DNA of 64,000 nt from Manihot esculenta (GCF_001659605.2 NC_035171.2:7359873-7423872); one strand, 5' to 3'; positions 25,901 to 36,804 are shown, numbered from the stretch's first letter. The notes: generated by a model from the letters alone, not told the origin. Program-made: numbers and translations.

Positions 25901-28900
25901 ATATTTAATGAATAAATTATATATATAAATATTTTAATAAAATTATTCAAATAAATTTTATGTGTAACTCATATCTGGAAAATAATAAAAAATATTATAC
26001 TCTACACATAATATATATTATATTTTTAAATTAGTTAAAAATTTTAATTAAAAGACTTTTTTATTGACAAAATAAAATTTGAGAGATAATTAAGATTATT
26101 TTTTATTATTTAAATCACAATTAATAATAAATTTAAATAAAGTGTTTATTACATCACTCAACACTTTGATTTTTGAGAGCAATCACATGGGAGGTTCATT
26201 TCTTATTCAAGGTATGTTTGAATTTTTAATTTTTTTTTTTCACATTCATTCTACCACAATATTCTGTTAACTCTATTTTTTTTTTCTTTTCATGCTATTT
26301 GTACATAATTAAAGAATTTGAAGAGTTTAGAATTCTTAGATATAAGTTATAACAGTTTTAATAGCAATCGATTATTTAAAGGTAAACTTTAAATTTTATC
26401 GTATAATTTATCTTTACATTTATAAATTTGATTATTTTTATAAAAAATAAATGAGTTTCTCAAATGTTTTTACATATGATTTTACAAAATGATATATAAA
26501 CTAAAAATTTGTCTTCATTTCAAGTAATATTATTTATTAAAATTTATTATATAAATTATGTATATAATAAATTTTATATTAATTTAAATAAAAAATTAAG
26601 ATAAATAAAATATAAATCACAATTTTATTCAATTGTTTTTAAATTGAATAAGCGTTTACCTGCAAAATAACTGAAAGACTATTATAAACATATAAAAAAA
26701 TAATAATAAAATATACAGTCATACTATTTTATACGTCTTATTAGCTTCATGAGTTCAAGAACTTTTAGAAATTTAACTAATTACTTCAAATTTAAACTTT
26801 TAGTTATTAGAATACCAAAAATTCCAAACTTTTTAACTTATTTTTATAATTAGGATTAAAGTAACTGATTTTTCATAAAATTTAAATATAAATATTCATC
26901 CATTTCAAAAAATATATATAAATATTCATAAATTTTTTAATTGCTTTATTCATTTATTCACAGTGTAAAATATCATATTTATTTTAAAATTCAATTATTA
27001 AAATTTTAATATTAAATTTATTTATTCACGTTCGGTTTAATATCCAATTTTTTTTAATTGAGATTTAATGATGTTGGTTTTTTTTTATTGTTTTACCTAT
27101 TTCTTAAAATTTAAGTTCTTAAATAGCAATTATAAAAAGTTTAAAAACCTAAAAATAATACTTTAAGTTTATCAAATTTAAATAACTTTTGACAATTTTT
27201 TAATGTTTAAAAAGGATTTTTTTTTTAAATATATAATATTATATTCAAAATGTTATATAATTTATACCAGCAATGAATTAAATCAGTCTAGTACTGCAAT
27301 AAAAATTAATATTGCAATATAAAATTTAATTCCTTTAAAATAATATATAGGTGAAATGGATAAACAAAATCTTGTTATTAATAACGTAGGGTTAATAACA
27401 TAAACATTTTCTCTACTTGGATTAATTTTAGTTTATTTTACATAAAACATTACCATTTATTTTTAATTTATTACAAAAATCAATATTTATGTCAATTATT
27501 TTATTTAGAATGTTATCTTTTCTCTATTTGAATTAGTCGATCTAATTTTTTTGGTTATACAGAATTTTTAAACTTTTAAAAGATTAAAAATTTTGAATTT
27601 GAAAGATATGTGGACTCCACTTTCTTTGAAAACATTATATTTATATGATAACAAACTTAGTGACTCTATACAAACTTAATGACTCCTTACCAAAGCAAAA
27701 TAAGTTTTACCTGAAATATAGCCAAATTTCAATTGTGTGATCTCAGCTTTAAAGAATTTGAAGGTTCTCTTCCTCGATGCCTTGGCAATTTGATATCTCT
27801 CACATTCCTAAATCTGTCTGGAAACCAATCAATAGAATATCTTAGCCAAAACCTAAATTTCATTTGAATCGGTTGGATTCTTATAATATCAATTGTCTTT
27901 TTGATTCCAATATAAACTTTTTGATTGAGCTAGGAATTCCAAAAACTGTATACTGCCAAAACAAAGCCATGCTGCCCCTTTTAACATAGGAGACATTTTT
28001 CGTTTTCGGGATTTACGAACTCAAGTCATGCCAATCCTTAATTTTAATATGGAACTATATTTCAAAAAAAAAAAAAAACAAACATTCAGCCATTAATTTC
28101 ACAAACATTGTAAAGATAAAAATAAAAATAATAATTTTCAATTATGCTCTCTATTCATTTTTTACGTTAAATTAAAATCACATAAAAGTTAAAATCTCTT
28201 AATTTTAAGCAATATAATATGTATTAGAAAATTATGAAATATATATTAGTGTATTATGAAAATTATGACTAGTGTATATTCACTTTTTATTTTTTAATTT
28301 TTTCTCAATTTCATATGGTGCAGAATTAAGTAATCTGAAAAATTTGAAAACTTTGGATGTGAGTTATAATCAATTCAACAGCTCCCTCTCAGCGACAGGT
28401 AACTTCACTTTCATATCCCATCTCCTATGTTATTTTTATTATTGAATACGAACAAACCAATTGATATGTTTTTATTAATATAACAACAATATTTTTTTAA
28501 TTAAATAATTTTTTATAGATTTCATTTGACATTAATTTCACAAATATTATAAAACTAAAATAAAAATTACAGTTATGTCATAATGAAATTAATTAAATTG
28601 AATATTCCTCCCTTTTATTTCGAAAAAAATCTATGTATGTTAGTCATAAAATAATTTATCAAAAAGATTAAAATAATTCCATAAAATAAACATGTAGAGT
28701 AATTATGTTTAAAATAAATTAAAAATTAAAAATTTTTCAGTAAAATTATTCTTTTTTATAATACATTGAAACATTAGGCAAATAGAATGATAGGAAAAAA
28801 AAATCTCTCTAGTTATTCCTTGATAATCTACCCTTTTATTACTTACAAAATTAAATATTATTCTTTTACTTATATTATTTATAAAACTCGAGATTTATTA

Positions 28901-30321
28901 GAATAATTATGTTTAAAATAAATTAATTAAATAATTTTAATGAATTAAAAATATAATATAATTGTAATTATATACTATTTACTGCTATTATTTTGTACAT
29001 TTTTTTAAAAATAAAATAACACTAAAAATTATAGAGTTTTATGATCAAATTATTAATTTTTTAAATCACAAATAGATATATAAAAGAATACATATAAAAA
29101 CATTTTCAATGATATCATACACAAAATAATATAATAACATTTTAAATGATATCATACACAAAATAATAGTTAAATATATTCTGGGCACTAATTAAATTTA
29201 TTAATTAAATTCTAAATTTTTCTTCAAAAAAATTTTCATTTGATTAATATTTTTCTATCTTAGGATTATGCGGACTGAAAAGTCTCGTTGAGTTGGATCT
29301 CCGAGGAAATCAACTTTCTGGCCCTCTTCCAGAATGTATTGGCAACTTGACCAACCTCCAATTTCTTGATCTGTCATTCAATCAGTTGAGTGGCAACATT
29401 CAATCTATTGTTTCTGAACTCACCTCCCTCAAGTATTTGCTTCTTTCTGGCAATGAGTTTGAAGGCTCATTCTCATTTAGCGCTTTGGCCAACCACTCAA
29501 AACTTGAAGCATTTATACTCTCTCCTGGAAGTAGCAGGCTAGAACTGGAAACAGAAAATCCAACATGGTTTCCTGCATTTCAACTCAAGTACATTCAATT
29601 ATCAAATTGCAACTTAAATGTGAGAACTAGAGCAATTCCTAGCTTTCTTCGTTACCAGCATGACATACGCTTTATTGATCTTTCTCATAATAAGTTGGTT
29701 GGAACATTCCCCACCTGGATCTTACAAAATAATTCCAATTTAGGAGTTATAAATTTGGGGAACAACTCATTCACAGGAACTTTTCAACTGCCCAATATCA
29801 AGGGTGATATTATCAACTCAATGGCAGGAATAGATCTATCATGCAATGAGTTAAGTGGCAGCATTCCTCAAGAAATTGGAGACCTGCATGAAATTCGATC
29901 ATTGAATTTGTCTCACAATCATATAACAGGATCTATACCAGTCAGTTTTTCAAATCTAAGGAGTTTAGAGAGCTTAGATCTTGGCAACAATAACTTGAGT
30001 GGTGAAATCCCGAGTGAACTAGTTGCGCTGACATTTTTGGTAACTTTCAATGTTTCATACAACAATTTATCAGGTGGAGTTCCTAATGGAGCGCAATTTG
30101 AAACTTTCGATGAAAACAATTACAGAGGTAATCCTGGTCTCTGTGGAGAACCCATTCATAAGAGCTGCATAAGTGATGAAGCTCCACAAACACCGCCACC
30201 ATCTGCTGATGTAGAAGAGGAAGATGAAGGGTTTATTGATATGGTGTGGTTCTATTGGAGTTTCAGTGGAGCCTATGTCATAATCTTTTTGTTTAATATT
30301 TATTACTATCTTTTTGTTTAA
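19522..30321 (+). CDS. LRR receptor-like protein, shortened (six exons)
   Basis: Predicted cell-surface LRR receptor-like protein without kinase (RLP class; family roles are in immunity and development, and the ligand here is unknown). Exons 19522-19975, 20156-20311, 21611-21748, 25154-25315, 28324-28398 and 29264-30321 all join in phase 1, each splitting a Gly codon, and give one open frame of 680 residues. Alternative starts are M11 (19552) and M18 (19573); M18 gives the most typical signal peptide (hydrophobic 26-38). The cap LRRNT has C44, C81, C82 and C89. LRRs follow to about residue 600, then GNPGLCG, an acidic stretch and one membrane segment at about 654-678. Two oddities: at residue 508 (29800) the central LRRs and most of the island domain are missing in frame, and the usual NPYW cytoplasmic tail is absent. 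It may be a working short receptor or a recent pseudogene. Confidence 0.72.
20156..20311 (+). CDS. RLP exon 2: two LRRs
   Basis: 52 codons between acceptor tgcag (20155) and donor aag|gtatg (20312), phase 1 at both ends. It encodes LKKLEVLDLTWNRFNN and LSSLKTLILNRNRMEG repeats. It is symmetric, so it can be duplicated or lost without shifting the frame. Confidence 0.85.
20682..20750 (+). pseudogene. dead LRR exon copy in intron 2
   Basis: After a good acceptor (tatacag), the frame reads GFLKLKELDLSVNKFNN and is then cut by TAA straight after ttatcatct, where AT-rich sequence like that at 21850 takes over. It is half of an exon 3-type cassette with its donor end lost. Confidence 0.8.
21611..21748 (+). 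CDS. RLP exon 3: LRR cassette
   Basis: 46 codons, acceptor tatacag (21610), donor caag|gtatat (21749), phase 1 at both ends. It encodes LEELNLRGNSFNN and LNTLILMGNGMEGSFPNQ. It is the best preserved member of a cassette seen in broken form several times in the following introns. Confidence 0.82.
22352..22400 (+). pseudogene. partial dead LRR exon in intron 3
   Basis: The 3' part of a different cassette (LDISYNNFNSTQSFKG) ends in a plausible donor aaag|gtgaat. It has no acceptor half. Confidence 0.65.
23588..23670 (+). pseudogene. truncated LRR exon copy in intron 3
   Basis: Only the second half of an exon 3-type cassette remains (SSLAALPSLNTLILRNNQMEG) with its donor caag|gtatag. The acceptor and the first half are deleted, with the preceding intron (ending aagttgtatg) joined directly to tcatcgttgg. 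Confidence 0.82.
25014..25153 (+). repeat. local duplications creating two splice acceptors for exon 4
   Basis: A stretch of roughly 60 bp before the exon (ttagatataagtggaatatt) is present twice, at about 24950-25015 and 25016-25078. A 75-bp unit around the acceptor is also doubled: ttttacag|gttttgaaag at 25079 and ttttgcag|gttttgaaag at 25154. Both acceptors keep phase 1, so splicing at the first adds 25 residues (705 rather than 680 in total). Confidence 0.8.
25154..25315 (+). CDS. RLP exon 4: LRR cassette
   Basis: 54 codons (79 if the upstream acceptor at 25079 is used). It encodes LEKLDINMNRFNKS and LTSLNTLILSNM, followed by a short Tyr/Thr/Met-Asn-Gly repeat (YTMNGS) not seen in the sister cassettes. 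Donor caag|gtaaat (25316). Confidence 0.78.
26152..26211 (+). pseudogene. truncated LRR exon copy in intron 4
   Basis: The second half of the cassette (TSLNTLIFESNHMGGSF) with donor caag|gtatg; the first half is missing. AT-rich intron (ending agtgtttatt) abuts it. Confidence 0.8.
26314..26381 (+). pseudogene. frameshifted LRR exon relic in intron 4
   Basis: This resembles the LDISYNSFNSN-type cassette. The frame reads FEEFRILR, then shifts, and continues as ISYNSFNSN before aaag|gtaaac. A short version of the same relic is at 31182-31199. Confidence 0.65.
26785..27970 (+). pseudogene. RLP intron-exon block, decayed copy of 31935-33060
   Basis: From agttattagaataccaaaaa (about 26797) this is a diverged copy of the sequence starting near 31940: about 0.75 kb of intron, then an acceptor (ttatacag, 27562), then coding relics (DMWTPLSLKTLYLYDNKLSDS, then a GSLPRCLGNLISLTFLNL-like stretch) with several stops and deletions. 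It lies inside intron 4 of the RLP. It is the body of an older RLP duplicate. Confidence 0.78.
28324..28398 (+). CDS. RLP exon 5: single LRR cassette
   Basis: 25 codons, acceptor gtgcag (28323), donor acag|gtaact (28399), phase 1 at both ends. It encodes ELSNLKNLKTLDVSYNQF and a short tail, the length of one LRR. Confidence 0.78.
29264..30321 (+). CDS. RLP exon 6: LRRs, C-terminal cap, membrane anchor
   Basis: Residues 329-680, after acceptor tcttag (29263). LRRs run from LVELDLRGNQLSG to about residue 508 (IPSFLRYQHDIRFIDLSHN is typical of the class). At 29800 the frame jumps from an FQLPNIK motif to GDIINSMAGIDLSCNELSG, a motif that in full-length RLPs comes after the island domain. Four more LRRs, GNPGLCGEP, a second Cys and the acidic VEEEDEG stretch follow, then the membrane segment. 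The sequence from about 30310 matches intron sequence at 23711, so the end of the gene was replaced. Confidence 0.82.
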
Positions 30322-31110
30322 AGTGAAACAAATTAGTTATTAAAGTTCATACTATTTTATTTTATTTTATTTATTAAAATCATGAGAAATTTCAAAAATT
30401 ATTAGCTCCTTTAGCTTAAAGTAAAACAAATTAGCCATTAAAGTTTGATTTTATTAATAAATGATAATTTCATCTGCAATTTATTTACGGATTGAAACAC
30501 CACCATACTCTTCATTTTATTCTCCATATTTGTAAAATTATTCTTAAAATTTTATTTAATAAAATAAAACCACTTTTATATTTAAATAAATACTTCATTT
30601 GTCTTTTTTACATATAGTACGAAAAATAATTTTTTATATTAACTTTTCAAATTATATCCATCTTAAAAATATTAAATATTAAAATTTATTTTGAATTTTT
30701 TTTAAAATAACATAAAATTAAATATAACTATAATAGTTAATTTATATGTTATTATAGTAAAAAAATAAATAATAATTTTAAACAATTAAAAAATAGATAT
30801 GTTATTATAGTAAAAAAATAAATAATAATTTTAAACAATTAAAAAAATAGATATGTTATTATAGTAAAAAAATAAATAAAAATTTTAAACAATTAAAAAA
30901 ATAAATAAAAATTATAGAACGAATAGAGTATATATTATATTTATATTTAAAATATATACATATAATATGTCTAAATATAATAAATATAATTTTCATTACT
31001 ATTCTAATTTTTAATATTTTTTTTTGAAATGCTTATGTTGTATATTATAAATACTCCATTCTTCTCATAATTGGGAGCTCTTACATTACTCAACACTTTA
31101 ATTCTTAGGC
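30310..31110 (+). repeat. copy of RLP intron 3 sequence placed after the RLP
   Basis: tttgtttaaagtgaaacaaa at about 30312 is the same as at 23711, and the two stretches can be followed together for about 300 bases. Further on, 31040-31070 matches 24040-24075. At 31071-31108 there is a cut-down exon 4-type relic (GALTLLNTLIL) fused to intron sequence, and at 31182-31199 an 18-base exon relic between a usable acceptor and donor. This links the first RLP to the second. Confidence 0.72.
30746..30905. repeat. 53-54 bp tandem repeat, three copies
   Basis: Units begin atgttattatag near 30746, 30799 and 30853 and are almost identical. AT-rich and noncoding. Confidence 0.8.
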
Positions 31111-32689
31111 ATGTTTGATTAATTTTGAATTTGTTTTTCTTACATTCATTCCACCACAACATTATGTTTTTTGTGCTGCAGAATTTAGAATCTTTAAAGG
31201 TAAATTTTAAATCCTCTAAAATAATATATAAATTGATTTCTTTTTTTAAAAAAAAAATTTCTCAAATATTTTTGTATATAATTTTACAAAACTATGTATA
31301 ACTAAAACATTTCTCTTCATTATTATGTATATATTATGTATATACATAAATTCATATTTTGCATTAAAATAATAAAATGTAAATCATAATTCTATTAAAA
31401 TATTTTTGAATGAAATAAGCGTACTATAAAATAATTAAAATTTATGCTAAAAAGAAAAGTAATTTTTTTTATATAATTGAGAAATATAATCTTCAATGAC
31501 ATTTTTTTTTTTTTTTTAACATCGTTCATCATTGTTATTAAGATTTTCAATTCATATAAATATATAAAGCAAATTAAATTTAAAATATTAAAATCGACGA
31601 ATATTTATTATTTTTTATGTGAATTAAAAAAATATACATAATTAAAAATTACATAAAATTTGAAATATATTTTCAAAGTCTTTTTCTTAATTTAAAATAA
31701 TAGTAGTTCTTTGACTCTTGGATTTATTGCTTTAAATAGTTAGTTAAACCCACTGAACCTTGCCCTTTACATATATAAAAATATAAAAAAAAAATACTTA
31801 TTTAAATTGAATTTTTTTGGATTCAACTATAAGTGAATTTATATAAAATTTTATATATTTATATTATAAATTCATGTGAAATTAAATTTATACTTTTTAC
31901 TATTTGTTTAAAATTAAGTATCGTTTTAAAGTAATGTGTAATTTGAACTTTTAGCTATTAGAATACCAAAAATTCCAAACTTTTTAATTTATTTTTATAA
32001 TTAGGATTAAAGTAAAGGATTTTTCATAAAATTTAAATATAAATATTCATAAATTTTTAATAATGTTTTTATTATTACTTTATTCATTTATTAACGGTGT
32101 AAGGTACCATATTTATTTTAATATTAAATTTATTTGTTAACGTACGATTTAATATCCAATATTTTTTTAATAGAGATTTAATGATATTGGTTTTTTTTAT
32201 TGTTTTACCTATTTCTTAAAATTTAAGTTGTTAAATAGCAATTATAAAAAGTTTAAAAATCTAAAAATAATACTTTAATTTTATCAAAATTTAAATAGCT
32301 TTTGACAATTTTTTAATGTTTAAAAAGGATTTTTTTTAAATATATAATATTATATTCAAAATGTTATATAATTTATACCAGCAATGAATTAAATCAGTCT
32401 AGTGCTGCAATAAAAATTAATATTGCAATTTAAAATTTAATTCCTCTAAAATAATATATAAGTGAAATCAAATATTAAGATAAATAAAATCCTGTTATTA
32501 ATATATAATAACGTAGGATTAATAACATAAATCTTATCTCTACTTGGATTAATTTTAATTTATTTTACGTAAAACGTTACTATTTACTTTTAATTTATTA
32601 TAAAAATTAATATTTATATCAATTATTTTATTTAGAACTATTTATTTTATTATTGTAAATTAGTCGATTTAATTTCGTTGGTTATACAG

Positions 32690-35041
32690 AGTTTTCGACT
32701 TTTAAAAGGTTAGAGATTTTGAATTTGTAGGGCAATACTTTCACTGGATGTATTCCAAAAGATATGTGGGTTCCACTCTCTCTGAAAGCATTATATTTAT
32801 ATGATAACAAACTCAGTGATTCTTTACCAAAGCAAAGTAAGTTTTACCTAAATGCGGCCAAATTTCAATTTGTGATAATCATTTGCAGAGAGAAGATGTT
32901 AATGTTAGTAATCCTTTTATTTGTTATAATATCGGTTTGTGTGGTTTAAAAGATCTTCAACATTTAGATCTCAGCTTTAATGATTTTGGAGGCACTCTTC
33001 CTTAATGCCTTGGCAATTTGACATCTCTCACGTTTCTAGATTTGTCTAGAAACCAACTAACAGGGTATCTTCCTTCATTTTGGCCACCTAAGCTCCAATC
33101 TCTTTATCTTAGCCATAATCATCTCGAGGGCGTATTCTCTTTTAATTATTCTAACCTTGAGGTGATTAGATTAAGTGGCAACAAAATTACATTTGAGAAT
33201 GGTTGGATTCCATCATTTCAGTTAAGAGCTCTTATAATGCAAGATTGAGGTCTCGAAAGTATTCCTGAGTTTCTGTTTCACCAATTCAAATTGGAATTAC
33301 TTGACCTTTCTCACAACAATTTAAAAGGAAGATTTCCCTATTGGTTACTTCAAAACAATGGAGGACTTCGGATCCTAAATCTCATGAATAATTCTTTTAA
33401 TGGCCAGCTTGAAATTGGGGCAAAGATGCTTCCGAGCATGAGATATCTTAATTTAGCTAGAAATCATTTTGAAGGTGACCTTCTTTTTTCTGCTGGCGAT
33501 GATGACTGTAAATTGGTCGCTTTAGATTTGTCTCATAACAACTTTTTAGGGGAAGTTCCAGAGAGACTGCTTTCAAATTGCATTTCCTTGAGCTATTTGA
33601 GGTTATCTCATAATAATTTTTATGGTCAGATAGCATTGTTTAACTTGATTCGAATTGCTGATTTGAAATTAAATGACAACCAATTCGAAGAACCCTATCA
33701 AGTTTACTCACCAATTTTAGTCATCAAAGTTATGGCCCAGAGGTGTTACATTTGAGCAACAATCAATTGCACGGTGAGATTCCACACTGGATGGGTAACA
33801 TCACAGGATTGGAATATCTCAACTTGAACGATAATCTTTTTCAAGGTCAGATTTTTCTTTCAATAGGAATAAAGTATCTAGACCTTTCTTATAATTCTCT
33901 TTCTGGGTTGTTACCTTCTTGCTTCAATGGAAATTCTTTGCAACAAATAAATTTGCAAGGTAATAGATTCAGTGGTTCAATACCTGAAACTTTGCTTAAT
34001 ATCTCAACACTGAACTCATTAGACTTAAGTGACAATGAGTTGTCGGGCACCATTCTTAATAAATCTGGTGAGAATTTAAGTGGTTTACTAGTTCTTTTAT
34101 TACGAGGAAATCATTTTAGTGGTTTCATTCCAAACTAGTTGTGTCAGCTGAATATTGTCAGCTTATTGGATCTCTCAAGGAAGTCCTTTTCTGGGTCTAT
34201 ATCCCATTGGGTATATAATCTCTCATTTGGAAGGGAAGGAGAAGGACCTCTCTATGGTCCATTCAGTGACAAACTTGTTGAATGGGGGATAAGATATGGG
34301 GATAGCAGCGAAACTCTCTTCTATAACACAGCTTCTTTTGTTGTTGAGGTTGATGAAGAAAGTGAGTTTGTTACAAAATATAGAGCCGACGCATATAAGA
34401 ATAAGGCTCTTAATTACATGTCTGGATTAGATTTGTCAGATAATACCTAATCGGTGAAATTCCATATGAACTTGGAGTGCTATCTCAGATTCATGCATTA
34501 AACCTATCACACAATCAATTGACAGGATCTATCTCGAGATCTTTTTCAAATTTATCTCAAATAGAAAGCTTGGATCTCTCTTACAACATTTTAAGTGGAC
34601 AAATTCCAATAGAATTGATAGATCTAAACTTTCTAGAGGTATTTAGCTGGCCCACAACAATTTATCAGGCATAATTCTAGACATGAATGGCAGTTCAGTA
34701 CATTTGAGAGTAAAAGCTATGAAAGGAACCCATTTCTTTGCAGAACTCAGGTGAGAAGAAAATGCCATGATGATAACGATGAACCATCTCCATCACAAAT
34801 GGAGTCACCAGAATCACCACAAAAAGTAAGTGGAAAATGGTACGAAATTGATTGCGAGATTTTTCTTGCAAGTTTTTCAGTAACTTTTATAATATTCTTT
34901 TTGTCTGTCATCATCATTCTATATGTCAATCCTTATTGGTAACAGAGATTGATCTATCATACTAGACAGTATCTATTTTCATGTTATTACTTTTTGTATG
35001 ATAATTTAGTGAAGTTATTTGTCTCATTTTCATATCAATAA
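32690..35041 (+). pseudogene. LRR receptor-like protein pseudogene (second RLP)
   Basis: The last part of an RLP, collinear with the family. It has LRRs from about 32690, the central LRRs (33291-34135), an island-type segment (34200-34430, FVTKYRADAYKN then MSGLDLSDN), C-terminal LRRs, an NPFLCR cap, a membrane segment and VNPYW. Breaks: in-frame stops at about 32730 (TAG), 33005 (TAA), 33246 (TGA) and 34136 (TAG); frame changes near 33735, 34445, 34655 and 34745; and TAA just after NPYW at 34940, beyond which the cytoplasmic tail (CYYFLYDN) is still readable to about 35041. It keeps the segment that the first RLP has lost. With at least nine breaks it is dead as a protein, although the LRR code is well preserved. 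Confidence 0.93.
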
Positions 35042-35239
35042 TTAATATAATCAGTTCTTAGATTATTTGGAGCTAATAGTGCTTGGACAGACAATGTGAA
35101 TTTACAATTGTTGTATTTATAACAATTTTGAGTATTAATCACCAAATTAATTTTAAATCGGATATGCAAAATTGATTATGATTTTATTTATATTAGAATC
35201 TTTAATTATGAATAGTCTAATTAAAAGAATAATGAACAA

Positions 35240-35541
35240 GTTATAGCATCTAGTGGAACTTGCTTAATACTCTCTCACCCAGTCTTATAGACCTTTTTTA
35301 TAACTATTTGATAGGATTAATACCTACTTGCCTGAAACTACAAAATACAAAATACATAGGGTTTGTACCAAAATCTGTACTCAACTCTTCAACGCTAACA
35401 ACATTGGACAACAGAGAAAATAATTTGTCAGACAAGATTCTTGATTCAATAACTTCACTTCCCAATTTATAAGTTTTTTTGCTGAAAGAAAATTATTTGG
35501 CTGGTACTATTCCAATTCAGTTATGTCAACTTGTTACATAA
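35240..35541 (+). pseudogene. third RLP, C-terminal LRR fragment
   Basis: Coding relics such as PKSVLNSSTLTTLDNRENNL, ITSLPNL and LLKENYLAGTIPIQLCQL match the LRR stretch just before the RLP island domain. TAA at 35470 interrupts it and the fragment ends at TAA 35539-35541. It starts only about 200 bases after the second RLP, which suggests a tandem array whose third member was mostly deleted. Confidence 0.82.
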
Positions 35542-36246
35542 TACAAGAGGAAAACTAAGATTCCTGCATTGATTTTTGGTTTTTGTTACTTGCACTTTGT
35601 CGCCAATTACATTGGCCGTTTAAATTTCCTTTGTACTATTGAAAAGTGAAAAATTGAGTATTCACTAGGTTAGTGTGCTCCCTCACTAAAACTCTCTTCA
35701 ATGAGCAAATACTTGACAAGTTTAAGTCTGTGAGTAACTATTTCCTAAGATTAAGTCAGAATTACCACATACTAATGAGTTACTTGTTTGAAAATTGAAT
35801 TAACTAATCCCTAATATTGATTTAGTGAAATAGTTTCTCTATTCACTTTCTCATTAAACTAAACAAGTTGTTGCGTTTTATAATTAAGAAATTAAAATAT
35901 TCTTTGTTCACTTTCTGAATCGGCGACAATCAAAGATTCAGAACAGAAAATTTCCATTGATCAAAAGCCAAAAAAGGCAGAGAGCTGGCTGAAAAAAAAT
36001 CTTTGGTGGCCGAGCATTAAACAGAACAGAAAGTTTCAATCTAATTTAGTAAATAATGTATCAGTTTGGAGAAGTGCATAATATTAGCAAGTAACACAAC
36101 TGACTAATCAAATTTATTATTTCAGAATCCACATCAATATTATCATAGGAATTAACAATGTATGTATTAGGGATTTATCTTAGTCATTTAAATGGAAAGC
36201 CAAGGGAAAAGAAAAGGGGCATACAACAGCATCACCATGAGGTTTT
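35542..36246. other. noncoding spacer
   Basis: I see no coding or repeat signal beyond ordinary AT-rich sequence, apart from the likely former 3' untranslated region of the glycerol kinase exon just left of 36247. Confidence 0.5.
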
Positions 36247-36656
36247 TCATATTGAGAGATCTGCCAAGCTAAAAGTCCTTTCCACGGCTTTGAACCAAGA
36301 ATCCGCCCTCTTCTTGTTCATCTATTAACGGGCAAAAAATGGTATCCGTCTTAGCCTTTTCTCCATAAGCAAATATCTCCTCCTCTTTTCAAATCCCCAC
36401 AGCCAAATTAGCAGCATAGGCCGCTCCAAGAGCTGTTGTCTCTATATCAGCATGTCTAATATCTCCTCCTCTTTTCAAATCCCCACAGCCAAATTAGCAG
36501 CAGAGGGTGCTCCAAGAGCTGTTGTCTCTATATCAGCATGTCTAATATCTCCTCCTCTTTTCAAATCCCCACAGCCAAATTAGCAGCATAGGCTGCTCCA
36601 AGAGCCGTTGTCTCTATATCAGCATGTCTCATAACTGGAGATCCCAACAAGTCCGC
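36247..36656 (-). pseudogene. glycerol kinase last-exon pseudogene
   Basis: The minus strand reads ADLLGSPVMRHADIETTALG and then AAYAANLAVGI. This is the C-terminal signature of glycerol kinase (GlpK, plant GLI1/NHO1; it phosphorylates glycerol with ATP), from the FGGY kinase family. Further on come EEEIFAYGEKAKTDTIF and, in another frame, SWFKAVERTFSLADLSI with TGA at 36247-36249. A likely acceptor (tttgtag) lies at 36657-36663. The exon is broken by TGA after AVGI, a triplicated 86-bp segment (not a multiple of three) and a frameshift before the SWFKAVERTF stretch. No upstream exons are visible. It is a duplicated fragment, not a working gene. Confidence 0.88.
36372..36629. repeat. 86-bp segment in three tandem copies
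   Basis: Copies at about 36372-36457, 36458-36543 and 36544-36629 have an exact offset of 86 and only a few differences (for example gcataggc against gcagaggg). The unit spans the DIETTALGAAYAANLAVGI part of the glycerol kinase exon, so each copy adds a frameshift. Confidence 0.95.
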
Positions 36657-36804
36657 CTACAAACCATTATGAATGCGAACAATTAAAATTGAGCTGTTAG
36701 TCTATGATAGTTAAATATAGGGTTTTATTTTATTTTATGGTAATAATTATAAATATTTTATAATAAATATATTATTTAATTCAAAATAGCAATATATATA
36801 ATTT

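Noticed and set aside
29919..30119. Minus-strand frame under RLP exon 6
   Set aside because: Antisense shadow of the LRR coding sequence.
34751..34942. Short open frame with a membrane segment as a separate small protein
   Set aside because: It is the last piece of the second RLP (cap, membrane segment, NPYW), separated from the rest by a frameshift.
36372..36629. Triplicated 86-bp unit as a CRISPR-like array or a satellite
   Set aside because: The units are coding-derived (glycerol kinase exon), without spacers and only three copies.
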